From: Phoronis australis
Lineage: Eukaryota; Phoronida; Phoronidae
Assembly (NCBI GenBank): GCA_002633005.1
Contig: NMRA01000159.1
Coordinates: 766,111-792,738 of the forward strand
Direction of reading: 5' to 3'
DNA: 26,628 bases
Each line of letters starts with the position of its first letter. Positions within the stretch are counted from its first letter, which is position 1. Made by a program: the position numbers and the translations under genes. Of this stretch, positions 18,301 to 26,511 are shown one piece after another. The notes beneath the pieces were generated by a model that was not told where the DNA came from, ran no database searches, and saw nothing but the letters and a program-made list of their open reading frames with translations.

Positions 18301-20973
18301 TGGATAAGTTTGTTTCGTGACGTCAGGTGCATTGTTCAACAATAGGCAACGTGGCAGGTGATAATGCAACGATATTGTTGCTATGCAGCGTATAACTTTT
18401 ATGCAACTGGACTCTGGTGTAACTTAGGATTGTGGATAAGTCTGTATGTAATATGAAGCCAAATACAAACAAAACTATCTCTTGGGCGGAACTTAAGACA
18501 AATCGAAGTTTTATCTTAAAATTGACTTAAACTTTAGATATGTCTTTAGTTAGCCTAGCCAGTCTTCTTAGAACAGGTCTCTGGTCATTAAATTGGCAGC
18601 CAAGTCAATTCATGATATCAGGTTACTATACAACAATCTCTGCATATTTAACCACTTTTGACGAATAAAAAAATAATACATTGTGTTGCAGAGATCAAGC
18701 GTGGGAGTTGTCTCCCCTGAGACTGGTGAACCAGTTAGCCACAGAATGCTTAAAGAAACAGTGTGCAGTTATATGCATTGTTGGTGGAAATGAGTCGAAG
18801 ACTTTCGTCAAGATGACGAAAGATTTCAGCAAGGTGACTATGCTGCTTAAAATTCAAAATGATTCTAATCCAGGGTCCGGGTTATAACTGTCAGAGGTGA
18901 GATGAGGTATATACTGGGGCGGTTTGAATTTCAACAAAAAGCCATTGACTGTTTATAGTGTTTTTTTCACCAGAAATCATGAATACTCATCACATATCAC
19001 ATTTTAAAATATCACCAAACGATGAGACGGCATCTGACCCCGAAATTTTTAGATTGTTTTAGTGACAAGAACGTTGGCTGTAATTCTCATTCAACACTTC
19101 AGGTCAAGATCTAACAAAAGCCATGACTGCTCTTGCTGCTAAGAGCCATCTGTTGAAGCGCAGAGAATTGAAGGACTCTTAGATCAGCACAAGCATCGTC
19201 TGCACTTACTCGCCCTCTTCAATTTTACAGTGTTTAGACAACAACGGTCTGAAGAACGAATGCACCGTTATAGAGAATATCGATCACTTCAACTTGATCG
19301 AAGAGTTGGTCAACTCAGACTATTCATTAACAAAGGTATGTGTAATATTACAGTAGTTTGTTGACAGTGATGTGTGTCGTACTTGTCGTTAATATTACTC
19401 ACTCACCTATGATCTCTGTGCAACATCATGATAATTTTGACATTTTAGATTTTGGTTTCTCAAATTTCTGGCCTTTTGTCAAAATAAAATCATTTCACTA
19501 GGTGGCGCTAGTGAATGAACAGTGTTATTTGCAAAATGTTTGCATTAACTTATCATATGTGACTCCAAGCTCACGAATACCTGTGTATTAATGAATGGGT
19601 CGTTCTCTACCTGTTCACACTGAGGTATCATGGAAAAGAAAGTTCAGGATTTCATCTTTAATTTTGAACGTACTCATTGGTCCTGGTTGTTAAATGTGAA
19701 CTCCTTTTCCAGATTATTTTGTCCTTTATGGGAGTCAATTGACGAGGTCGGAGTAAAATTATGTGTCAAGTTCAAAGTATGGCTTTGAAGCTTGTGAGTA
19801 GCAATGATGATCATGTGACCAAGAGACAGTTATGAAGAAGTGACAGTTCCACTCAGATCCAAGAAATCTGGTGCAACTCGCAGCGGTCATTACTTATTTG
19901 CAGAAATGTTATTTTGAAAGCATGCTCGATAGCCACTTTCCAGCGACTGCTTAACTGAAACTGTATTCTGGACTTCAGAATGTCGTACACGTATCTTGGA
20001 ATGGCCAATTGTATTCATATGAAGCTTTCAAATAGTACGCCTCATGTATTGTTTCCCAAAGTGTTAATAGTAATTGGTTATTTAATTTTCCATTTTTGCT
20101 CAAGAGGCCATTTAAAAATAGACTTTTATGGTTGTTATGAAAAAAATCGGAAGTTGCATGGAACAAAAGCAAAGCGAGAATTTAGAAAACTGTAACAGCA
20201 TTTTGGAGATTTTATCTTGAACATTTATGTCAAACAAAATTTGGTGATGTAGTTGGTGTCATTGTTTGGCTATTTTCAAAGAAACTTTTAATTTCCGCGG
20301 TCTTAGCAGTTTTGAACTGAACAGTGTGCGAAAAATAAGTTGATCGAATCAAAAACGGAACAATTTAATAGAAAATTGTACGTCGTAAAATATTTGTGTA
20401 TTTTATTGTTAGCTCTGTCCAAGCTTATAAACCACATTTACTTTGATTAATGAACAACAGTCAAATATCCTTTCAGTAAATAGTAAAAATCCATAATTGT
20501 CTCCCATGATGCAAGACAGGTTACTAGGGGAACAGTAATTAACAATGAAGATGTGTCATGTAACCCAAGTCAAATATCTCGTCGCTGGCATTTTGTGAGT
20601 GAACAGCTCTACATAACATGCGACAGTATTTCCAGCATTCTGCGCAAAAGAGGATAAGTTAAAAACTAGTTGCACTACGCACCAAAAGTAGTCCGACAAA
20701 ATTACCCAGAATTCTCTGACATGATGTCTGAGCGGAAGCCGAACTCATCGTCAGAACAGTCTTCCCTCATGACCAAGAATGAAGGGCAATGAAGAGAAAA
20801 TTTAGTAAGCCATTCTGTGACTAGAACGTTGCCCCCCCTAATGGTTATTTATTGTAATTTATAAGCCACCATGACTAGTAATGTGTCTGGTTACCTGGGT
20901 CTTCTATTGTAACAAAGTTGGCCAGTTTTGGCACATAACAATTTTATTTTTACAGACATTACCAACTACTTAA
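9232..20973 (+). CDS. AFMID: Kynurenine formamidase (arylformamidase), ten-exon gene
   Basis: Hydrolyses N-formylkynurenine to kynurenine and formate in tryptophan catabolism; an alpha/beta hydrolase. Coding exons: 9232-9331, 10595-10699, 11366-11414, 12890-12975, 15636-15714, 17450-17553, 18139-18217, 18692-18833, 19231-19335, 20956-20973. They sum to 867 nt, i.e. 288 aa plus stop, close to the ~300 aa of animal enzymes. Every junction is GT-AG and keeps frame. Landmarks: FIHGGYW (residues 75-81, oxyanion hole), GYQQAP (near 112), VYVSGHSAGAH with nucleophile Ser148, LLSGVFDV, VGGNES with Glu235 at the catalytic-acid position, IDHFNLIEEL with catalytic His267. The 32-residue acid-to-His spacing equals that of the mouse enzyme. 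The start ATG (9232) follows an in-frame TGA 12 nt upstream; an upstream exon joining at 9241 is a less likely alternative. The last exon is the weakest. No signal peptide, so presumably cytosolic. Confidence 0.93.
10132..10252. repeat. 19-bp tandem repeat, about 6.4 copies
   Basis: Unit CTTTTGGTGCCTCATTTAC repeated almost perfectly inside AFMID intron 1. The 103-residue open frame over it is a by-product (repeated GASFTFWCLIYL). Confidence 0.96.
10595..10699 (+). CDS. AFMID: AFMID exon 2
   Basis: After acceptor TTTTGTAG it reads GVSAVDSIHCELNVRYG then ASGKECVDFFYPDNNRT, matching the family segment YGDGEGEKVDIYFP. Donor ACAG|GTATTC. Phase 1 at both ends. Confidence 0.9.
11366..11414 (+). CDS. 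AFMID: AFMID exon 3, HGGYW oxyanion motif
   Basis: A 49-nt exon reading GAPVFVFIHGGYWVDM. HGGYW (11389-11403) forms the oxyanion hole in this family. Acceptor TTGTTTTAG, donor ATGAG|GTGAGA. Confidence 0.96.
12890..12975 (+). CDS. AFMID: AFMID exon 4
   Basis: Reads RQLSRFVAHSFTKAGCITAI then VGYQQAPE, matching the segment after HGGYW up to the conserved Y-x-x-A-P. Acceptor CTCTTTTACAG, donor GAAG|GTAAAC. Confidence 0.93.
13222..13285. repeat. Dispersed repeat family B, weaker copy
   Basis: Contains GCGAGAAAATCAAAATTGAA then CCACCATATTATGCGCTAAA and TTGGAGACATTTTGC, a drifted version of the 2932 sequence, in AFMID intron 4. Confidence 0.4.
13657..13717. repeat. Dispersed repeat family B, copy 2, interrupted by MITE
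   Basis: GAGAAAATAATATTTCATTT then GGTCACCATTTCGTG and AATTGGTGAGATTTTAC follow the 2932 copy closely. The 13718 MITE begins right where the match ends, so the MITE probably inserted into this repeat. Confidence 0.6.
13718..14508. mobile_element. PIF/Harbinger-like MITE, 791 bp, TTA target duplication
   Basis: The left end GGGCTGTTCCAGCAAAATC and the reverse complement of the right end GGGCTGTTCCAGTAAAATC differ at one base over 19 bp, followed in both by a shared G-run (GTGGGAGGGGGGG-like). Both sides carry TTA (13715-13717, 14509-14511), the 3-bp target duplication typical of PIF/Harbinger. Inside the ends lie repeated CACCCATAA/CACCCATGA motifs in inverted orientation. There is no transposase frame. 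It sits in AFMID intron 4. Confidence 0.88.
15365..15453. repeat. Dispersed repeat family A, copy 2
   Basis: CCTACACCCTGTTAAACACT through GGCAGAACCAAGATGTGG aligns with 6660-6750 along its length. Lies in AFMID intron 4. Ends not defined. Confidence 0.55.
15636..15714 (+). CDS. AFMID: AFMID exon 5
   Basis: Reads VQLKTIIEQTVCAIRFILIW then AEDRGAR, matching the amphipathic helix region D-x-M-V-x-Q-V-x-R before the nucleophile strand. Acceptor CATTACAG, donor CCAG|GTAATT. The distance and both phases fit exons 4 and 6. Confidence 0.88.
15741..15980. repeat. Purine-rich GAGA tract with ~50-bp sub-repeats
   Basis: Almost pure purine on the plus strand. Two to three imperfect copies of a ~50-bp unit (GCGAGAGAGAGAGAGGGGTA, CGAGTGTTGG, GGGTGAA) then GGA/GGAG-rich sequence. 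It starts 26 nt after the exon 5 donor and contains several GT-starting donor-like words (GGGTAACG, GGGTGAAG twice, AGGTGG). The 145-residue minus-strand frame over it is low-complexity Ser/Leu/Pro. Confidence 0.92.
16541..17449 (+). repeat. 37-bp minisatellite built from the exon 6 splice acceptor
   Basis: The unit reads TCTCTAGTGTTCATTATC, TCCAACAG, GGCTGTCTATA (37 bp). Acceptor-like CCAACAG ends fall at 16557, 16594, 17040, 17075, 17116, 17153, 17190, 17227, 17264, 17338 and 17412, and then 17449, which is the real exon 6 acceptor. At 17302 the AG is shifted by one base (CAACAAG) and at 17375 it is lost (CAACAC). From 17116 to 17449 the spacing is exactly 37 throughout. The 17 nt after each AG match the start of exon 6 (GGGTGTCTATGTCTCTG). 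About 425 bp of unrelated sequence (16604-17022) splits off the first two units. Confidence 0.95.
16604..17022. other. Insert splitting the splice-acceptor minisatellite
   Basis: Sequence without the 37-bp unit between the two left-hand units and the main array. Contains a perfect 8-bp stem hairpin AGTGCTAC/GTAGCACT (16975-16995). No inverted ends or target duplication that I could confirm, so its origin (insertion or unequal growth around old intron sequence) is open. Confidence 0.5.
17450..17553 (+). CDS. AFMID: AFMID exon 6, GHSAGAH nucleophile motif
   Basis: Reads GVYVSGHSAGAHLLSMALSA then SWDRAFGSCAKLLK. The nucleophile Ser codon is 17472-17474. Its acceptor is the last unit of a 37-bp array, and the first 17 nt of the exon are the template of that array. 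Donor AAAG|GTATGT. Confidence 0.97.
17832..17960. mobile_element. MITE, family with end CAGTGGCGGATTTAG, in intron 6
   Basis: Left end CAGTGGCGGATTTAGAGGGG; the right side ends CCCCCTGCCTCCACCGC, an imperfect inverse (GCGGTGGAGGC..GGGGG). It shares a 31-32 bp internal block with 2791-2821. About 130 bp, non-coding. No target duplication could be read, so exact ends are approximate. Confidence 0.6.
18139..18217 (+). CDS. AFMID: AFMID exon 7
   Basis: Reads VALLSGVFDVRLIVNTENNH then HLGLT, matching the family segment F-x-L-V-S-G-V-F-D-L-x-P-I. Acceptor TGTGTTTCAG, donor ACACG|GTCAGT. Confidence 0.95.
18692..18833 (+). CDS. AFMID: AFMID exon 8, catalytic-acid position is Glu
   Basis: Reads DQAWELSPLRLVNQLATE, then CAVICIVGGNESKTFVKM, TKDFSK. 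NESKTF aligns with F-D-S-P-E-F of vertebrate AFMID, so Glu235 (codon 18792-18794) stands at the catalytic Asp. Acceptor TTGTGTTGCAG, donor AAG|GTGACT. Confidence 0.93.
19231..19335 (+). CDS. AFMID: AFMID exon 9, catalytic His
   Basis: Reads CLDNNGLKNECTVIENID then HFNLIEELVNSDYSLTK. DHFNLIEEL matches the catalytic His segment DHFEIVENL; the His codon is 19285-19287. Acceptor CAATTTTACAG, donor AAAG|GTATGT. Confidence 0.96.
20667..20800. mobile_element. Tc1/mariner-like fragment, copy 2
   Basis: ACGCACCAAAAGTAGTCCGA then CAAAATTACCCAGAA parallels 4147-4180, and similarity continues to GAACTCATCGTCAG. In AFMID intron 9. Non-coding. Confidence 0.45.
20943..20948 (-). terminator. Candidate polyadenylation signal for the minus-strand gene
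   Basis: Minus-strand AATAAA about 340 nt past the TAA at 21289, inside the pyrimidine tract of the proposed AFMID terminal acceptor. If used, the two transcripts overlap at their 3' ends. Motif match only. Confidence 0.25.
20956..20973 (+). CDS. AFMID: AFMID exon 10 (terminal), tentative
   Basis: After a good acceptor (AATTTTATTTTTACAG) the phase-0 frame gives TLPTT then TAA. Vertebrate proteins also end shortly after LTQ, so a short tail fits, but the tail residues are not conserved and other acceptors in the 1.6-kb intron are possible. Confidence 0.55.
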   Translation, partial: TLPTT

Positions 20974-21202
20974 CAGACAACTCTTTCCTAAATCAAGTTT
21001 TGAAATTCTGGATATTGCTTGGAAAGTTTCTAGTGTCCTGAATTCAATTGATCTTGCATATTAGACATAACTTCGTAAGTCAGGTTTTCACTTAACTCAG
21101 TAGTTATGTTTCACCTAATTCGTGCACTCCGACAATCAGAGAAATAGGATTTCGCTTTACTCTGATGAAATCTCAACTTTTGCGAATGTTAATGTCTTTG
21201 TA

Positions 21203-21208
21203 AATAAA
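21203..21208 (+). terminator. Candidate polyadenylation signal AATAAA for AFMID
   Basis: AATAAA lies 230 nt after the proposed AFMID stop and before the converging gene's last coding exon. Motif match only. Confidence 0.4.
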
Positions 21209-21288
21209 TTAATATCTGAGGCTGGATTGACTGGCAAGGCTGAATGACATAAAACCAGTCGAGAGAAGTCTTGCTGTCATTTAAAATG

Positions 21289-21600
21289 TTATCCATGCTT
21301 GAATGCTGATTCGTACTTTTTTAGCAGGGCCGACTGGCAACTCTCCGGCAGGGTTTTAATGGCCGTCAGTATGGCTGGGTTAAATGTAGAATCACCAGCC
21401 AATTGGTTAAGGCGTACGTAGAACATCAGCCAATCAAGAGCAAGAACTGCCAGATTGTTCTCCGCATGGCTAGGTGGCACCAGTGTTGTTAGGAGACATA
21501 TGTGACTGAACATTTGTTCGGCAGCAAATAGCACGGCCAGCTTGGAAGAACTAGAGGAATCCGGAGGACTGGTCTGTTGGTCTAATGTAGTTTGAATTTC
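21289..21600 (-). CDS. Minus-strand gene, terminal exon
   Basis: After acceptor TGTTTTGCAG it reads EIQTTLDQQTSPPDSSSSSK, then LAVLFAAEQMFSHICLLTTL and NNLAVLALDWLMFYVRLNQL, ending AFKHG and TAA. 103 residues, the longest well-formed coding exon of the gene; helical, Leu-rich. Confidence 0.85.
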   Translation of the reverse strand, partial: EIQTTLDQQTSPPDSSSSSKLAVLFAAEQMFSHICLLTTLVPPSHAENNLAVLALDWLMFYVRLNQLAGDSTFNPAILTAIKTLPESCQSALLKKYESAFKHG

Positions 21601-24600
21601 CTGCAAAACAAATATTTGTTTACTAATTTAATGTAGAACATTTTACGAAAGTCTATGTTATTTTTACTCACAAGTTAAACATTTGCAGTAACAAGTGTAA
21701 TGACTTTTACTAACATGGACGTATTCCATCACACAACAACTCCAAACTATTCACTTACACCCTCACATTGTACAAAGCAGCAAAACTCAACAAAAGTAAC
21801 CTTTTAAAGTTGAATGCTCATGCCCCAGCATCTGTGAACCGTAAAGATTAGCAAATTGATCACTTGTTTTTTTAAAATAGAGACAAGCTGGTTGCAACAA
21901 CTTTTAACATAATGTATATTTTCCATAAACAACATGAAAAGATTTGGAACTAAGATGACTGAATCTCCAGGACTACCACAGTACTGTGATGTCCTTATTA
22001 CTAATGGTTTAGGCTTGACTAGCATCAGGTATAGTTACACCTGCCAGGCCATGAGCAGGGCAGACAATCTGCCAACCATACAAACTGACTGCAAGGGCAT
22101 TCTTATTAACATTGTGCATTCTTTTCTCAACCAACTAATGTTTCCAGTTGTAACATACATATAGGTTGGATACACTGCACCGACCATGTACTACATTGTG
22201 TCTAACACATGCAACTTGTGTCTTCTGCCCTGAAAAGATATGCGTCTGAGGCACAAAACTTGTCACTTAAAAAATTTAGTTTCTATATCCCCAATAGGGC
22301 ACACTTAGCTTTGGTCTGCACCTGCATAATTTTTTAAGCTGCACATCACTCCCTAAAGCTGCATATTGCCCTGCCTTGCTCATAACAAAACAGAAATCAA
22401 ATTAGGCCTTTTACCCTCGTAAAATCGGCCACGTAATATCCCTTAACATAAAATTCTATTTCCGTTACCAACAACAACAGAAACCATCAGCATCTCAAGA
22501 AAACGCTTCAGCAGGGCTTGGAATGACCCATGACAACAAAAGCGGAAAATTTTTACGGCCCTATACATGCGTGCACCCGGCCTTGAAAATGTCCTTTTGC
22601 CGACAAAAATCGAGAGGACTAAAAAAAAGGTACCACCTCCAGAAGCGTGCGTCTTTTTAGCTCGTCCGTCCACTCTCAACTCCACACATTTTTGGCTGCA
22701 GAGTCGTAGTATTTGTCACCACGATTTACAATCTCACAAGACGCCATTGAAGAAATCCACCACGCTATCCCAGGTGTCCCGGCAATGTTGACAATTTACG
22801 TTCCTCCGAAACATAAAGAGCAACTTCTGCTTTTCGAGGTGAAAGTCGTCAGCAACGCCACGGTAAGAAAGAAATTTGCCGCGGAAATTTTATATCAAAT
22901 CCGATTTTTTTTACGCGGAAATATAACAAAAATACGTGGACAGAACATTTGAAAAAAGCGGAAATCTGCGTTTCCACGGAAATTCCAAGCCCTGCTTCAG
23001 AGTTTATTGGGGTTGGCCGATCCTAAAATTGCGCATTCGACAATGGCGCTTGTGCACACTGCCTGTGACCAAAAGTTGCTGGCTCTTTGGGTAACGTTTT
23101 GAAATACCACAGTGCTTTGGTTAAGACTCCAACATTCAAAGCTTAACGGACATGAAAAACATGCACAAAAAATGCTTCCATGATTAACTTGACGTAGTGG
23201 CTCGTCAACTCAGCCATATTATTGCTCTTCTGTGAAAAGAGGAACTTTAATTTGCCGGCCACATTGTGTCCTAAACAGGTGAGAGTTTACCGACCACAGT
23301 CAGACAAGAACAACCAATCAAGCTGTTGGTAGTTTAAAATATACATTTCCACTTATAAATGTCGAGACATGTTTATTTTTTAAACAACCAATGTTAGATT
23401 TATAATGCGAAAAATCTTTCATCAAATGTCAAAATATTTTGAGTTGCACACATACTTTAGAGTTGGTGGCGCAAGGGGAGACAATTTCAAGAACTTGCCT
23501 TAATCTCTGCTGAATAGCATGACATCACGTGACTCCAGTCCACATGACCTTCTGACTGTGACAAGACCACCAGTGTATCCATCAAGACTTGAGACAGACA
23601 CAGCGATGAGCGGACATCTGTGGCAGACCAACAAAATAAAAGTGACAAAAACAAAGGATGGTAAACCGGGCAGGGGTTCTGGGCTATGAGAACCAGTTTG
23701 ATGCCCGCTACCGAGTGGAGAAAACTGGTTATCAAACTGTGGAACTCCTGTATTTGACTATTGACATAAATGGTCTTCCATAAATCCCACAATATAGCAA
23801 ACAAGGATAACTTGGCTTCGGTAAATTTGCCAATAATAATGTCAGCATGGTTTTCACCGATTGTACAGTTATTATAAAAGTCAAGTAACAACTTTAGCAT
23901 GATTTCAATAAACAACATAATTTTTTCAGAAATGGAAAATATTGCAAATTAACAAGTAACATTAAGCAGAATTGAAAAGCGATAAGTGTGGAAGATTGAA
24001 GTATTTTTGAAAAAATTACATTTAAGAGTATTGGGAGGGAGTGAATAAATGCAGACATCAGTCAGAGAACAGGCAGTAATTTGGGTGAAATTGCTAAAAA
24101 ACACCACCCACCTGCAAGATTTTCAAGCACTAACACGCTCGAGTTGAGATGCCTGACGCACACCTGGAGACACCTGTTATCAATCAGAACCTTCACCATG
24201 GCTACTATCCTCTCCCATTCTTTGCCTGAACTGATGGGCAACACCTGAAATCAAAGTTTGGCCAGAACACTTCACACTGAACCACAACACTTTTCGTGAC
24301 ACAGGAAACGGGACACGCAAATCTTAACGAAATACAATTTCCAATCGTTATTTCGTTGCCAGTACCGCACAGCACACATTGGCAATCTGCCTCCATGTTT
24401 CAGATCCTTAATCGACAGCACACAGTATTGGTAAACTGGGCTGTACACTTGCTACTGAGAGATATACAGTGCATGCCGAAAGTAATCAGACAAAATACCA
24501 CGACGGGTCATTCAAACTACACTTTCACCAGTTGAAATGGTGGGAATTCCAAGTCATGTACGATTGTTTTTAGTGTACAGTGTACAGTGTACACATGGTA

Positions 24601-26511
24601 TTAACTTTTTGTCTGAAAATGCTACTTGCTTGGAATGCCGCGATTCCCAACAATATTTTCCACTTCAATGTAATATTCATTTTCCAGCAAAAAGTAGACC
24701 TGCGTGGCAATTCAACTGTTGCCAAGCATAACTGAATGGATGTACTTAAACATGCAGCACAACGCATTTTATTTACTTTACGCCCGTATTTATTTAGCCT
24801 GTATTATATTGCATGGGAAGACGACGGTCGAGTGCAACTGAAATCGACCACAGAGTTGGAGAATGACACGTCTTGATCGGGACATGGTATTTCGTCCGTT
24901 TACTTTTTGCTTTACTTCGCGGCATACAGAAATCTCTGATACCAGAATGGTAAGTACTATCTTTAATGATTTGCAACAAGTGCACCAAAATTGCCGATTT
25001 GAAGACGTGACATTTTGAAACAAGTTCGTATCACTTACGAAGCTGGACAAAAACACTATTATGATTCTCACTTGTGTCAACGCAATGACAATACTGTGAT
25101 ACAAGTTCGCGATACCCCCTATCACAATAAAGTCCAAGACATTGCCAACAGCCGCAGTAATCCAAGAATCAAGTCCGGCTAGCAACAGAAGATTAACCAA
25201 CACTGGCACTTGATCATCTCCACCAGATGGCAGCACCGTCCAGTGAGCAGGTGACAATCTGCACAACTCCAGCACAGCTGGAGGAACTGACTGTTAAAAG
25301 AAAAAAAACAGTATTTTTCTTAAAAGTAAAACCAGTTACTGCACGTAGACTGATTCATTGGTAAAGACAATACAGTGATTTGCAGGCGGATAAGTCATGT
25401 TATATAATACAGTCAGTTGTGCTGTCAGTACTGAAACAACCTAAAACCAAAATTTTGAAGGGTAAAATTTAACTAGCGAATTTTGTTTCTTTATACTAAT
25501 AGATACAAAAGCCTGTTTGAAATTTTCTTTTAAGGCCTCTTAGCCCAAAACCTCAGTCGCCAAAAACCAAGACATACTGACTTCATTGTTTTTGACAGCA
25601 GAGTTTTCGAAGTAATAGGTTTACAAAGAAAATCCCAGATATTCGTTTGTAACTAATAGAATAAAGAAATGGAACTTGCAAGTTTCATGCGAAAAATAAT
25701 GAGTACTGTAAAGTTACATATCGGAGCCGTGAAATTTATTGAAACCACATCATTGGCACGCGTCATGAGATGTGACCTCTGGCAGATTGTCGGACGGAAT
25801 AAATTCCGCCATTCCACCCAATAATACCAAAAGCAAGTGGTTTCAAAAAACTTTCATGACTCCAAACGATAACTTCACATTACTCATATTCTAACAGACT
25901 TGGTGACATGAACATTCATTCTACCAAAAATTCATGTTAGTGGAAATTACTGCAGACTTAAGACTTTTCAAAAGAACGTAGACACATGATTACCAATACC
26001 TGGAGATTATTTTTGTGCACGTAACAAGATTCTGGATCATAAGTGAAAATTTGCCGGCATTATAACAGCAGGATAGGTGTTAAAACACTGTTTATGCCAG
26101 TAGGTTGAAACCTCCCGTCGGCATTACATGGGATCTGTAGATGGCGCCAAACACCTGTCCAGCAAACACGTGTTTGCCATTAGTGAAATAGAGAATTTCA
26201 ATATAGTAATGAAGGTAGCCTATCACCTTAAACTGCATCCGAACAGAAACAACATTCATTGTGATTATCACCCTCAGAGATCAATAACTCAGTTTCATTA
26301 AAAAATAACATAATTGTAAACTTTCAAAGTCTAAATTTTACGGGATGTTCAAAATTTTACTTGATGCCCGCTAAACAGTACATTTTATGCAAACATGACT
26401 CACTCACCAGTTTACAGACATCGTCTGCTGTGTTGAGATCATTAAGTACATAATACTTCGTGGTCCAGTGAAGATCTCCACATTTTGCCTCAAGCCAGGT
26501 CAATATTTTCC
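21289..26511 (-). CDS. C-terminal part of an unidentified helical-repeat-like protein, 5 exons
   Basis: Exons in transcript order: 26511-26408, 25290-25072, 24244-24112, 23617-23499, 21600-21289, with frame kept at every junction; together about 295 residues ending in TAA. Upstream exons lie beyond the right edge. The protein is rich in Leu/Val helices with no transmembrane segment or catalytic motif I recognise. Marks: KILTWLEAKCGDLHWTTKYY, SVPPAVLELCRLSPAHWT, VLVNLLLLAGLDSW, VRHLNSSVLVLENLA, a Ser-rich linker in DQQTSPPDSSSSSK, and the end LPESCQSALLKKYESAFKHG. The look is that of a HEAT/ARM-type alpha-solenoid C-terminus; focadhesin-type proteins came to mind but I cannot confirm it. The intron after 23499 has a GC donor. 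It converges with AFMID. Confidence 0.8.
22512..22994. mobile_element. hAT-like non-autonomous element, 483 bp
   Basis: Left end CAGGGCTTGGAAT and the reverse complement of the right end CAGGGCTTGGAAT are identical over 13 bp, and both ends continue into GCGGAAA-type sequence. CTTCAG directly flanks both sides (22506-22511, 22995-23000), a 6-bp target duplication. CAGGG-type ends are common in hAT elements, whose duplications are usually 8 bp (here 6). The interior is locally CpG-rich and holds short open frames without recognised motifs. It sits in the intron between exons 23499 and 21600 of the minus-strand gene. Confidence 0.8.
23234..23300. repeat. Dispersed repeat family B, weak copy
   Basis: GCCGGCCACATTGTGTCCTA then AACAGGTGAGAGTTTACCG resembles the core of 2932-3000. 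Intronic on the minus-strand gene. Confidence 0.4.
23499..23617 (-). CDS. Minus-strand gene, penultimate exon with GC donor
   Basis: Reads VRSSLCLSQVLMDTLVVLSQ then SEGHVDWSHVMSCYSAEIK. Acceptor TCTGCCACAG. The donor is AAG|GCAAGT, the consensus of the minor GC-AG intron class; phase 0 into the terminal exon supports the call. Confidence 0.82.
24112..24244 (-). CDS. Minus-strand gene, internal exon
   Basis: Reads VLPISSGKEWERIVAMVKVL, IDNRCLQVCVRHLNSSVLVL, ENLA. Acceptor TTTGATTTCAG, donor GCAG|GTGGGT. Phases agree with both neighbours. Confidence 0.85.
24466..24520. mobile_element. Tc1/mariner-like end, copy 3
   Basis: TACAGTGCATGCCGAAAGTA then ATCAGACAAAATACC has the shape of a Tc1/mariner end preceded by TA. 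I could not find a convincing partner end to its right. Confidence 0.45.
25072..25290 (-). CDS. Minus-strand gene, internal exon
   Basis: 73 codons in phase 0 at both ends: SVPPAVLELCRLSPAHWTVL, PSGGDDQVPVLVNLLLLAGL, DSWITAAVGNVLDFIVIGGI, ANLYHSIVIALTQ. Acceptor TTTTTTCTTTTAACAG, donor CAA|GTGAGA. Compact and Leu/Val-rich, as in helical-repeat proteins. Confidence 0.88.
25291..26407. other. Intron of the minus-strand gene, nothing else seen
   Basis: AT-rich, no ORF, no array. Bounded by good minus-strand splice sites. Confidence 0.6.
26408..26511 (-). CDS. Minus-strand gene, first exon in window
   Basis: Reads KILTWLEAKCGDLHWTTKYY then VLNDLNTADDVCKL, with two leading bases completing a codon from an exon outside the window. 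Acceptor TTACCCAG, donor CTG|GTGAGTG. Confidence 0.82.
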
